From Mesorhizobium sp. 1M-11 (GTDB lineage Bacteria > Pseudomonadota > Alphaproteobacteria > Rhizobiales > Rhizobiaceae), in the NCBI RefSeq assembly GCF_001303895.1, contig NZ_LJSD01000041.1, forward strand, positions 1 to 52,225: a DNA stretch of 52,225 nt, written 5' to 3'. The translations under genes were made by a program, and so were the position numbers. Numbering within the stretch: the first letter of the stretch is position 1; each line of letters begins with the position of its first letter. Under the pieces are notes generated by a model, which saw only the letters and a program-made list of their open reading frames with translations, searched no databases and was not told the DNA's origin. Of this stretch, positions 16,897-24,467 are shown one piece after another.

Positions 16897-17985
16897 TTAT
16901 CGCGCACAGGCGGATTGCGGCATCGCTTCCAGGCGAAAGACCCTGTCGTCCGATTTCGTTTGGCCATTTGCCTGGCAGAGATCGGTGAGTGGCAGGCTGT
17001 CCTTCGGGTTGGCCAGCATCATCGTTCCATTGGCGCCACGGCGCAGATAGATCTCCTTCTCCGACAGATCGCAGGAAGTTCCGTCGGGGGCCGCGATCGC
17101 CGCGCAGCGCCACTGGTCGGCCTCACCTTGGCAGGAATAGGTTTGCGTGGCCTTTGCCGCCCCCTTGCGGGAGATCATCGTGACAACAAGATCGGCCCCG
17201 TTCGGCCAGTCGGAAATCGTTCCCTTGGCCGCGAAGGAAGCGAGCTCCGTCTTACTGCGAAACACACGAATGGTCTGCGTCAACTGGTCGGGATGTGACG
17301 CGAGATGTTCAGCCGAATAGTCCCTTCCAAAACAGAAAGGCTGATCTGGCTTCAACCGCACGCGCAACGGATCACCCAATGCTGGATTGACCGGATCGAT
17401 CCGCGCGAACTCAGCCTTGCAATCCGCTACAGGCCTTCGCTCGAGCAGAAAACCGTTATCATCCGTTCCAAGCGCCTGCCGTTCGTATTCCACCTTGCCG
17501 AGTTCGTCTTCCGCGCCGATGTCCAGGTAGATATCGCGGTCGAAGGCGTCGACCTTCAACCGTCCCGCCGCATCGAGGCTGAGCTCGGCCATGGTGCGGT
17601 CGCATTCCATGCCGCAATGGATCGAACTTTTATCTCCGCCTTCCCCCGAGGCATTGCACCAGCCGCCGACCCATTCAGGCTTGGGAGCGCCACGCGCGGT
17701 CGTCGCCATGAAGCCGTTATAGCCGGCAGAACCCACACCGTCATAGGGATCTTCGCTCGGTCGACTGACCGGATCACGGCCGTGATAGAAAAATATCCGC
17801 GCAACCTTCTGATGCGGATGGGCCTTCAGATGGCTTGCATCATAAACCCGGCCGAAACAGGCGCTGCCGCCATCCGGGCTGAGCTCCTTCAATATTCGCG
17901 GCTCGTCAGCGTAGACCGTTCCTGCCAGGAAGAGTGCACCGACGATTCCAGCGCTCGCGGTTGCGATTTTTCTCGACGTCACCAT
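16897..17985 (-). CDS. Secreted hypothetical protein with internal duplication
   Basis: I do not recognise this 362-residue protein. It starts MVTSRKIATASAGIVGALFL and has a Sec signal with probable cleavage after TVYA. Two similar units are visible: CFGRVYDASHLKAHPHQKVA near residue 43 and CFGRDYSAEHLASHPDQLTQ near residue 218. Each begins with a cysteine and is followed by a strand containing a basic-polar run (ARIFFYHGR and TIRVFRSK). Several further cysteines suggest disulfides in the periplasm. It converges on the CDF gene with 8 bp between stops and is divergent from the DsrE-like gene. Confidence 0.7.
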   Translation of the reverse strand: MVTSRKIATASAGIVGALFLAGTVYADEPRILKELSPDGGSACFGRVYDASHLKAHPHQKVARIFFYHGRDPVSRPSEDPYDGVGSAGYNGFMATTARGAPKPEWVGGWCNASGEGGDKSSIHCGMECDRTMAELSLDAAGRLKVDAFDRDIYLDIGAEDELGKVEYERQALGTDDNGFLLERRPVADCKAEFARIDPVNPALGDPLRVRLKPDQPFCFGRDYSAEHLASHPDQLTQTIRVFRSKTELASFAAKGTISDWPNGADLVVTMISRKGAAKATQTYSCQGEADQWRCAAIAAPDGTSCDLSEKEIYLRRGANGTMMLANPKDSLPLTDLCQANGQTKSDDRVFRLEAMPQSACAR

Positions 17986-18080
17986 CGGCCCCTCCCACCG
18001 AGATCCGCTAGTGTGGATTTTATGCTAGGAACCCGTCGAAGGCCACGCGCATTATGCTGCCGAGAACGGGACGGTTTTTC

Positions 18081-18518
18081 ATGCTTCGCAGGGATATTTT
18101 CCGCGGATTGGTGGCCTCGACCGGAGCTCTGTTCGGGGTGAAAATGGCGACCGCTGCGCCGGTGGCATCTCCGAGACAGAGGGTTGCCTATCATCTCGAC
18201 GATATCGACAAGGTTGCCTTCGTTCTCGGCAACATCAAGAACCATTATGAGGGCACAGGCGGCGAAGTGGACATCGTTCTCGTGGTTCACGGTCCGGCGC
18301 TTGCCGCTTTCAAACGCAATGCCGCTTCCGCGGCAATTTCCAGCCGCTTTGCCGGATTGGTGAAGAAAGGCATGACACCCCATGCCTGCGCCAACACCAT
18401 GCACGGCATGGATATTGCCCTGCCCGATCTTTTCGAGGGCTTTGCCAGCGCCGATGCCGGCGGAGTCGTGAAACTCGTAGAATTGCAGGCCGCTGGCTAT
18501 GCTTATCTAAGGCCTTGA
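18081..18518 (+). CDS. DsrE-family protein with N-terminal export signal
   Basis: This 145-residue protein starts at the ATG at 18081 (MLRRDIFRGLVASTGALFGV); the twin arginine followed by a hydrophobic stretch and an AAP site looks like a short Tat or Sec signal. The rest resembles periplasmic DsrE/DsrF-like proteins: VAYHLDDIDKVAFVLGNIKN, DIVLVVHGPALAAFKRNAA, and a cysteine in TPHACANTMHGM. Related proteins handle sulfur transfer or are of unknown role; here only the fold family is supported. A longer frame from 18054 would add residues ahead of the signal and is less likely. Confidence 0.75.
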   Translation: MLRRDIFRGLVASTGALFGVKMATAAPVASPRQRVAYHLDDIDKVAFVLGNIKNHYEGTGGEVDIVLVVHGPALAAFKRNAASAAISSRFAGLVKKGMTPHACANTMHGMDIALPDLFEGFASADAGGVVKLVELQAAGYAYLRP

Positions 18519-18553
18519 TACCGGGACCGATTTCATCCGATGATCGGCCCAGC

Positions 18554-18652
18554 GCATCGGCCCGAAAATCGAAATCGATTTTCGGAAAGCACGATGCGCC
18601 GCGTTAAAGTGTCAGAGCGACCTTTCCGCGTCCAAAAGGACGCGCGGCGCTC
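18554..18652. repeat. RIME-like two-stem intergenic repeat, copy 1
   Basis: This 99-bp element matches the copy at 22088-22186 at about 83 of 99 positions by hand alignment. Stem 1 has outer arms GCATCG and CGATGC enclosing CCGAAAATCG / CGATTTTCGG. Stem 2 has GAGCG / CGCTC outside and CGCGTCC-AAAA-GGACGCG inside. It fills the gap between the DsrE-like and ABM genes. Elements of this kind are common in rhizobial genomes; no protein is encoded. Confidence 0.8.
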
Positions 18653-18681
18653 GAGAGGGTGGCGATCGAAGGGAGTGCCTG

Positions 18682-19008
18682 ATGTATGGCCTGATCGGAA
18701 AGATGCGTGCAACTCCCGGCAAGCGAGAGGAACTCCTCCAGCTCCTGCTCGAGGCCACCGATTCCATGCCTGGTTGCCTGAACTACATCGTCGCCCGCGA
18801 TCCCGCCGACACCACGGCGATCTGGGTTACCGAAGTCTGGATCGACGCCGCGAGCCATAAGGCATCGCTCCAGCTTCCGCATGTGCAGGAAGCAATCGCC
18901 AGGGCCCGCCCCATGGTGGCTGGTTTCGACTTCCAATTCGAGACCGAGCCGGCAGGAGGCTACGGACTGGACCAACCCGCCGATACGGGTGATGCCGTGC
19001 GAGGGTGA
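18682..19008 (+). CDS. Antibiotic biosynthesis monooxygenase (ABM)-family protein
   Basis: This 108-residue protein has the ferredoxin-like ABM fold: MYGLIGKMRATPGKREELLQ, the PGCLNYIVARDP strand pair, VTEVWIDAASHKASLQLPHV and a final beta strand. YgiN-like quinol monooxygenases are the closest known type, and many homologues have no proven reaction. A GGGAG site lies upstream of the ATG. It stands alone between a RIME-like repeat and a convergent binding-protein gene. Confidence 0.8.
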   Translation: MYGLIGKMRATPGKREELLQLLLEATDSMPGCLNYIVARDPADTTAIWVTEVWIDAASHKASLQLPHVQEAIARARPMVAGFDFQFETEPAGGYGLDQPADTGDAVRG

Positions 19009-19032
19009 TACCCTCGCACAGCCTGTCTGGAA

Positions 19033-20025
19033 TTAGTCGACCTGAATCTTGGCCTGCTTGACGATCGGCTCCCACTTGGCGAGCTCCGCCTTGACGTGCG
19101 TTCCCAGCTCCTCTGGTGTCGAGCCGACGATGGTGGCGCTGAAATCGCCCATCTTGGCGATCACTGCCGGATCCTTCATCGCCTTGTTGGCAGACGCATT
19201 GAGACGGTCGACGACCTCCTTCGGCGTGCCGGGCGGGGCAAACAGCGCATTCCAGGTGTAGGTCTCATAGCCCGGCACACCAGATTCCGCGATGGTCGGA
19301 ATGTCCGGGAATGACGGCACGCGCTTGGCCGTCGTCACGCCGAGCGCCTTTAGCGTCCCGCCCTTGATATGCGACGACGAGGACGGCAGGTTATCGAACA
19401 TGATCGGCACCTGGTTGGCGACGACATCGTTGAGCGCCGGACCTGCTCCCTTATAGGGGATGTGCTGCATCTCGACGCCGGCCATGATCTTGAACAGCTC
19501 GCCCGACAGATGCAGCGGCGTGCCGATGCCTGATGAAGCATAGGAATATTTATCTGGCTCCGCCTTCAGCAGCGCGACCAGTTCCTGGACATTCTTGACC
19601 GGCAACTCCGGATTGACCACCAGCACGTTAGGCACGATGACCAGCAGTGAAACCGGCGAGAAGTCCTTTTCGGGATCGTATGGCTTGGTTTTCAGGATCA
19701 GCGGATTGAGCGCATGGGTGGCAACAGTGCCCATCAGGATGGTGTAGCCGTCCGGATCGGCCCGCGCGACGCGGTCGGCGCCGATATTGCCGCCTGCGCC
19801 GGCGACGTTTTCGACGATCACCTGCTGGCCGAGATCGTCCGACATCTTCTGCGCGATGATACGTGCGACGAGGTCGGTCGAACCACCGGCCGCAAACGGC
19901 ACAACCAGCGTCACCGTGCGGTTGGGAAACTCCTGCGCGACCGACTGCGATGCCATGCCGGCCAACGGCAGCACCGACAGTCCCAGCGCCAGGACGGCGC
20001 GCCGCGTGAATTTAGAAAATGCCAT
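19033..20025 (-). CDS. Tripartite tricarboxylate transporter-type binding protein (Bug/TctC family)
   Basis: This 330-residue periplasmic protein starts at 20025 (MAFSKFTRRAVLALGLSVLP), chosen for the GAGGAGG site just upstream. The signal has a paired arginine and ends near ASQSVAQ. The mature protein shows the TctC hallmarks PNRTVTLVVPFAAGGSTDLV, VENVAGAGGNIGADRVARA and the DGYTILMGTVATHA loop. Such proteins bind carboxylates for TctAB, but no tctA or tctB gene is present here, so it is an orphan, as is frequent in this family. The ligand is unknown. Confidence 0.9.
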   Translation of the reverse strand: MAFSKFTRRAVLALGLSVLPLAGMASQSVAQEFPNRTVTLVVPFAAGGSTDLVARIIAQKMSDDLGQQVIVENVAGAGGNIGADRVARADPDGYTILMGTVATHALNPLILKTKPYDPEKDFSPVSLLVIVPNVLVVNPELPVKNVQELVALLKAEPDKYSYASSGIGTPLHLSGELFKIMAGVEMQHIPYKGAGPALNDVVANQVPIMFDNLPSSSSHIKGGTLKALGVTTAKRVPSFPDIPTIAESGVPGYETYTWNALFAPPGTPKEVVDRLNASANKAMKDPAVIAKMGDFSATIVGSTPEELGTHVKAELAKWEPIVKQAKIQVD

Positions 20026-20124
20026 GCTGTTCCTCCTCATCCTCGCCCCATGCGCGCCTCGCGCCCGAATTGGTTACGACAATCGCCCGAAGCAGACAAC
20101 AAGGACAGGCTGCGGAAGATCGCG

Positions 20125-20901
20125 TCAATCCAGCCGGTGTTTCAAATCCTCGTCCAACCAGCGGCTGAAGAAATAGGGAAGCTGCTTGTGCCACCACGGC
20201 CAATCGTGGTCGACATCGCCGCCCCAATAGTCGACCCAGGCCGGGATCGCCTTGTCGCGCAACACTCGTTCCAGCGCATGTGTCTCGGCCAGCATCTGTT
20301 CTTCCCAGGCACCTTGCCCGCAGCAGAAAATAAGCCGCAGCGAGCGCAGCCGCGAAAGCAGTGCATCGTCGGAAACACCCGGCAGATAGTCGAGCGGGGA
20401 GTTGTAGTAGATATCGCCAGCCAGGCCGTCTCCCAGGAAACCTCTGGTGGAGTAAACGCCCGAAAGCGAAATCACGCCCGCCGCCAGATCGGGGTAGCGG
20501 AACACGAAATTCGACGAGTGATAGCCGCCCATTGAACAGCCGGAGAACAGCGGCTTCAAGGATCGACCGTTATTGGCCTCTGCGGCAATGACCGCAAACT
20601 CCGGCAAGGCTTCTTCGCGCAGATAGCGGAAATAAGCCTCATGCCGCGCGATCCGCTGGGTCGGGTCGCCGTGTTTGTCGAAGAAGCTCTCGCTATCGAT
20701 GCCGTCCACCGTGAATAGCTGGATACGGCCGGTGTCGACAAACTCGGCGAGCGCGCCAACACCGCCGGCATCCTCGAATTGGAAGAACCGCCCCTGCGAG
20801 GTCGGAAAGACGATGACCGGTCGTCCGGCATAGCCGTAGTGCTTGTATTCCATGTCGCGGCCGAGCTTCCCGCTCCAGCGTTTGCTGTAGGAGATGTCCA
20901 T
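20125..20901 (-). CDS. Esterase-like alpha/beta hydrolase (esterase D family)
   Basis: This 258-residue cytoplasmic protein has the nucleophile elbow GCSMGG, an early strand RPVIVFPTSQGRFFQFED, and a C-terminal catalytic histidine in GGDVDHDWPWWHKQLPYF. It matches PF00756-type esterases. The start lies 3 bp after the stop of the ATP-grasp gene, and GAGGAGG within that gene's last codons serves as its ribosome site, so the two are translated together. It may cleave or transfer a product of the ligase. The fold is firm and the substrate unknown. Confidence 0.85.
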   Translation of the reverse strand: MDISYSKRWSGKLGRDMEYKHYGYAGRPVIVFPTSQGRFFQFEDAGGVGALAEFVDTGRIQLFTVDGIDSESFFDKHGDPTQRIARHEAYFRYLREEALPEFAVIAAEANNGRSLKPLFSGCSMGGYHSSNFVFRYPDLAAGVISLSGVYSTRGFLGDGLAGDIYYNSPLDYLPGVSDDALLSRLRSLRLIFCCGQGAWEEQMLAETHALERVLRDKAIPAWVDYWGGDVDHDWPWWHKQLPYFFSRWLDEDLKHRLD

Positions 20902-20904
20902 CGT

Positions 20905-22071
20905 CTATGCCTCCTCGGCATGGATGTAGTCGACCGCCGCGCGCAGCGCCTGGCGATCCCGCGAACGCAGCTGATAGGCGTAGTTTCCCATGGCGCGGCT
21001 GAAGACCTCTTCGATGTCCTGATGGTGGACAATCATGTCGGCGTGGGCGGCTAGCACATCGGCATGGCTGTGGCGATAGCGGATGTGCTTCTTGCGGCTG
21101 GCATAGACGGTGAAATACTTGCCCTCGAACGGCCCACCGACCTTGTTCTTGACCACCATATCGGCCCATTCGGCATAGATATCGATATCGAAGGAGTAGT
21201 TGATCGCATCCGGCATCCAGGCGCCCGGCGGACGAATATTGACCTCCAAGGCGACGATCCGGCCCTGTTTGGTTTCGAACAGCTCGATATGAAAGAAACG
21301 TTCCTTGAGATCGAACGCCTTGACGATCTTGCGGCCGGCCTCTTCCACATCGGCCGGAATCTCGGGCCGGCAGGTGTAGCTCATGTGCTTGTTCTTGTTG
21401 ACGACATCCATGATGGAATCGTCATATTTGGTGCTCGCGGCGAAGACGATCTCGCCGTCCCGATTGACAAGGCCGTCATAGGTTACGACCAATCCGTCGA
21501 TGAACTCCTCCATGACGAAGCTCATGCCTTCCGGCTTGATGCGAAAGAACTCGTCCAGTTCGGCAACATTGGAAATCTTATAGGTGTGCGCGGCACCCGC
21601 GCCGGAATCCGGCTTCACCACCACCGGATAGCCGACCCTGCGCAGGAAGGTCATGGCGCCGGCGCGATCGGATGTCTTGCGCTGGGCGATCACATTGACG
21701 CCGGCCTTGCGGAAAGAGGCCCGCATGCGGCTCTTGCGTTTGATGTTCTTCACATAGTCGAGTTTTATGCCTTCGATATTGAAGTCGGTACGGATGCCGG
21801 CCTCCAGATCGAGCCAATGTTCGTTGAGCGACTCGAAGCGGTCGATGCGCCCCCATTTGTGGATGAAATGCCCCATCGCCCGATAGATCTGGTCATAGTC
21901 TTCCAGATCGGCGACGCGATAATATTCGCTGAGCGCAGCTTTGAGCCTGGGCGCCAACGCTTCGTAAGGTGCGTCCCCGATCCCCAGCACCGTCGCGCCG
22001 GCCTTTTTCAACCGATCGCAGAAATCGGCGCCGTTGGCCGGAAAATGCGGCGAGAAGAACACGAAATTCAT
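20905..22071 (-). CDS. ATP-grasp ligase of unknown specificity
   Basis: This 388-residue protein carries the ATP-grasp core from about residue 115: a lysine region at RVGYPVVVKPDSGAGAAHTY, the adenine-site strand MSFVMEEFIDG, and the metal-binding ALEVNIRPPGAW. The N-terminal pre-ATP-grasp domain reads MNFVFFSPHFPANGADFCDR. Catalytic residues appear intact. ATP-grasp enzymes join a carboxylate to an amine or thiol through an acyl phosphate; neither partner is known here. A GGAGGG site precedes the ATG. The coupled esterase gene downstream suggests a two-enzyme pathway. Confidence 0.85.
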   Translation of the reverse strand: MNFVFFSPHFPANGADFCDRLKKAGATVLGIGDAPYEALAPRLKAALSEYYRVADLEDYDQIYRAMGHFIHKWGRIDRFESLNEHWLDLEAGIRTDFNIEGIKLDYVKNIKRKSRMRASFRKAGVNVIAQRKTSDRAGAMTFLRRVGYPVVVKPDSGAGAAHTYKISNVAELDEFFRIKPEGMSFVMEEFIDGLVVTYDGLVNRDGEIVFAASTKYDDSIMDVVNKNKHMSYTCRPEIPADVEEAGRKIVKAFDLKERFFHIELFETKQGRIVALEVNIRPPGAWMPDAINYSFDIDIYAEWADMVVKNKVGGPFEGKYFTVYASRKKHIRYRHSHADVLAAHADMIVHHQDIEEVFSRAMGNYAYQLRSRDRQALRAAVDYIHAEEA

Positions 22072-22087
22072 GATCAGCCCTCCTGGC

Positions 22088-22186
22088 GCATGACCCCGAA
22101 AATCGTAATCGATTTTCGGAAAGGATCATGCGTCAAATCAAAGTGCTAGAGCGACCTTTGCGCGTCCGAAAGGACGCGCGGCGCTC
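22088..22186. repeat. RIME-like two-stem intergenic repeat, copy 2
   Basis: This is the second copy of the element at 18554-18652, in the same orientation and of equal length. The outer stem reads GCATGA / TCATGC where copy 1 has GCATCG / CGATGC, so both arms changed together. The inner stem keeps CCGAAAATCG / CGATTTTCGG, and stem 2 has a GAAA loop (CGCGTCC-GAAA-GGACGCG). It lies directly upstream of the ATP-grasp gene. Confidence 0.8.
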
Positions 22187-22330
22187 TTGTCGCTGCGCTC
22201 ACACCACGCCATCAGCGAACTCTGCCGCATTTGCGTGAAACCACAAAGGAAAACCGTTCGGGCACTCTGCCCGTAGACGATCGAGACGTCTCGCTTGCCT
22301 CGAACAGAACGCTCCTGTAAGAGAGCGACC

Positions 22331-22450
22331 ATGAAGACGCGCCCAGCATCGTTGGCTTTCCGTCCGACCGGCCTCGCCGGCGAGACCATGCGCGCGCTTT
22401 CCTCGACCCTTCTTCTTCTCGGCCTTATCGGCGATCGCCGGGTCCGCTGA
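22331..22450 (+). CDS. leuL: Leucine leader peptide upstream of leuA
   Basis: This 39-codon ORF starts with ATG at 22331; a shorter in-frame start at 22388 would give 20 codons. It encodes TLLLLGLIGD near its end, with Leu codons at 22409-22420 in a row and another at 22424. The stop is followed within 6 bp by the terminator arm of an attenuator, and leuA begins 134 bp downstream. Leucine leaders before leuA are known in alphaproteobacteria. Which of the two starts is used is uncertain. Confidence 0.75.
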   Translation: MKTRPASLAFRPTGLAGETMRALSSTLLLLGLIGDRRVR

Positions 22451-22485
22451 AGGAGCGCCCGGCGGTCGTTGCCGCCAGGGCTTTT
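22436..22485 (+). promoter_or_regulatory. Leucine attenuator (antiterminator/terminator pair)
   Basis: The terminator pairs GCCCGGCGG (22457-22465) with CCGCC-A-GGGC (22472-22481, one bulged A), followed by TTTT. The antiterminator pairs CGCCGGG (22436-22442, in the last leader codons) with CCCGGCG (22458-22464). A ribosome stalled on the Leu codons would leave the antiterminator free to form, allowing leuA transcription. Confidence 0.8.
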
Positions 22486-22584
22486 ATCCCAGGCAAGCTC
22501 CTCAAGTCACCAAACCAATTGACTTAGCCTAATGGCGCTGCTTGTGCTTCGGCGATGCCGGCCCAGCAGCCGGGAGATTGAAAG

Positions 22585-24324
22585 ATGAGTTCCACACAAC
22601 GAAAGAGCGTCGAGGTCGACATGCCCCAAGCTTCTGCCCCTAAAGGCATGCCGAATGCGGTACGCAAATACGAACCCTATCCCTTGGTTGGCCTCACCGA
22701 CCGCACATGGCCGAACAAGAAGATCGAAAAAGCCCCGATCTGGTGTTCCGTCGACCTGCGCGACGGCAATCAGGCCCTGATCGATCCGATGGGCCATGAG
22801 CGCAAGGCGCGCATGTTCCAATTGCTGCTCGATATGGGCTTCAAGGAAATCGAGGTCGGCTTTCCATCCGCCTCGCAGACCGATTTCGACTTCGCGCGCT
22901 GGTGCATCGAGGAAAGCAATGTACCCGACAATGTCGATCTGCAGGTGCTGGTGCAATGCCGGCCTGAGTTGATCACGCGCACCTTCGAGGCGCTCAAGGG
23001 CGCCAAGACGCCGATCGTTCATTTCTATAATTCAACCAGCGAGTTGCAGCGCCGCGTCGTCTTCCAGAAGGACGTGACCGGCATCAAGCAGATCGCCACC
23101 GACGCCGCCAAGATGATCACCGACATGGCAGCCAAGGCTGGCGGCGGCTATCGCTTCCAGTACTCGCCGGAAAGCTTCACCGGCACCGAACTGGAGGTCG
23201 CGCTGGAAATCTGCAACGCCGTGACCGAAATCGTGAAGCCGACCCCCGACAACAAGCTGATCATCAATCTGCCGTCGACCGTCGAGATGTCGACGCCCAA
23301 TGTCTACGCCGATCGCATTGAATGGATGATCCGCCATCTCGACAATCGCGACAGCCTGATCATCTCGCTGCATCCGCACAATGACCGCGGCACTGGTATC
23401 GCCACAACCGAACTCGGCCTGATGGCCGGCGCCGATCGTGTCGAAGGCACGCTGTTCGGCAATGGTGAGCGCACCGGCAATGTCGATGTGGTCACGCTGG
23501 CGCTCAACATGTTCACGCAAGGTGTCGACCCGGACCTGGATTGCTCCGACATCAACCGCATGAAGGATGTCTATGAGTATTCCAACCAGCTCAAGATTCC
23601 CGAACGCCATCCCTATGTCGGCGAACTGGTCTACACTGCTTTCTCCGGCTCGCATCAGGACGCCATCAACAAGGGCATGAAGGCGATCCAATCCGCCAAC
23701 AAGGAAGTGTGGGAAGTGCCTTACCTGCCGATCGACCCGCAGGATGTCGGCCGCAGCTATGAAGCGATCATCCGCATCAATTCCCAATCCGGCAAGGGCG
23801 GTATCGCCTATGTGCTGCAGGCCGATTACGGGCTCAACTTGCCGCGCAATCTGCAGGTCGAATTCAGCCAGGACATCCAGGCCATCACCGACGCCGAGGG
23901 CAAGGAGGTGCCGGCAAAGCGGATCTACGATCGCTTTATCGACAGATACATCGAACAGCCCCATGGACGGCTGAAGTTTGTCGATCATCAGACCTTCCCC
24001 GATACCGCCATGAAAGGCCGGCGCGTCGTCGAGGCAGTGATCCTCGACAAGGGCAAGGAAACCATTATCAAGGGCACGGGAACCGGCCCGATCGACGGTT
24101 TCGTTGACGCGCTCTCGCGCCATATCGGCGTATCGATGTCGGTGCTCGACTATTCCGAACATTCCTTGCAGCGTGGTTCGAACGCTTCGGCGGTGTCGTA
24201 TGTCGAAATGGAACATGATGGTGGCAAGGTTTTCGGTGCCGGCATCAACACCAACATCGTCGCCGCTTCCCTCGAGGCCGTTGTATCCGCGGCAAATCGT
24301 ATAATCGGCCTCAAAACCCGCTGA
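22585..24324 (+). CDS. leuA: 2-isopropylmalate synthase
   Basis: This 579-residue enzyme condenses acetyl-CoA with 2-oxoisovalerate, the first committed step of leucine synthesis. The TIM barrel starts near residue 45: WCSVDLRDGNQALIDPMGHE holds the catalytic Arg-Asp pair, followed by GFKEIEVGFPSASQTDFDF, SLHPHNDRGTGIATTELGL with the metal histidines, and GNGERTGNVDVVTLALN. The C-terminal part (about 430-579) is the LeuA regulatory dimer domain for leucine feedback. Length and sequence fit the long LeuA type 2. The ATG at 22585 is preceded by GGGAG. Expression is probably controlled by the attenuator upstream. Confidence 0.96.
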   Translation: MSSTQRKSVEVDMPQASAPKGMPNAVRKYEPYPLVGLTDRTWPNKKIEKAPIWCSVDLRDGNQALIDPMGHERKARMFQLLLDMGFKEIEVGFPSASQTDFDFARWCIEESNVPDNVDLQVLVQCRPELITRTFEALKGAKTPIVHFYNSTSELQRRVVFQKDVTGIKQIATDAAKMITDMAAKAGGGYRFQYSPESFTGTELEVALEICNAVTEIVKPTPDNKLIINLPSTVEMSTPNVYADRIEWMIRHLDNRDSLIISLHPHNDRGTGIATTELGLMAGADRVEGTLFGNGERTGNVDVVTLALNMFTQGVDPDLDCSDINRMKDVYEYSNQLKIPERHPYVGELVYTAFSGSHQDAINKGMKAIQSANKEVWEVPYLPIDPQDVGRSYEAIIRINSQSGKGGIAYVLQADYGLNLPRNLQVEFSQDIQAITDAEGKEVPAKRIYDRFIDRYIEQPHGRLKFVDHQTFPDTAMKGRRVVEAVILDKGKETIIKGTGTGPIDGFVDALSRHIGVSMSVLDYSEHSLQRGSNASAVSYVEMEHDGGKVFGAGINTNIVAASLEAVVSAANRIIGLKTR

Positions 24325-24341
24325 TTTCATCGCTTTGCGAA

Positions 24342-24371
24342 AACCCCGGCTGGATTTTTCCAACCGGGGTT
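24342..24371 (+). terminator. Probable leuA terminator hairpin
   Basis: AACCCCGGCTGGA and TCCAACCGGGGTT form a 13-bp stem with one mismatch around a short T-rich loop, 18 bp after the leuA stop. The trailing bases are TGTAAAG, a weak T-run, so termination efficiency is uncertain. Confidence 0.6.
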
Positions 24372-24467
24372 GTAAAGATTCGAGCGGGCTTGGGACGGTA
24401 TTGGCGTGGAAGCGCGAATATCGTGCGTAACGTTGTACGACCTGTGCCGGCTTGAGAGGTTCAATAC

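Noticed and set aside
15695..17113. 472-codon open frame on the minus strand
   Set aside because: It covers the CDF gene and the end of trpE(G) antisense. The translation has no family motif, while the plus-strand genes are unmistakable.
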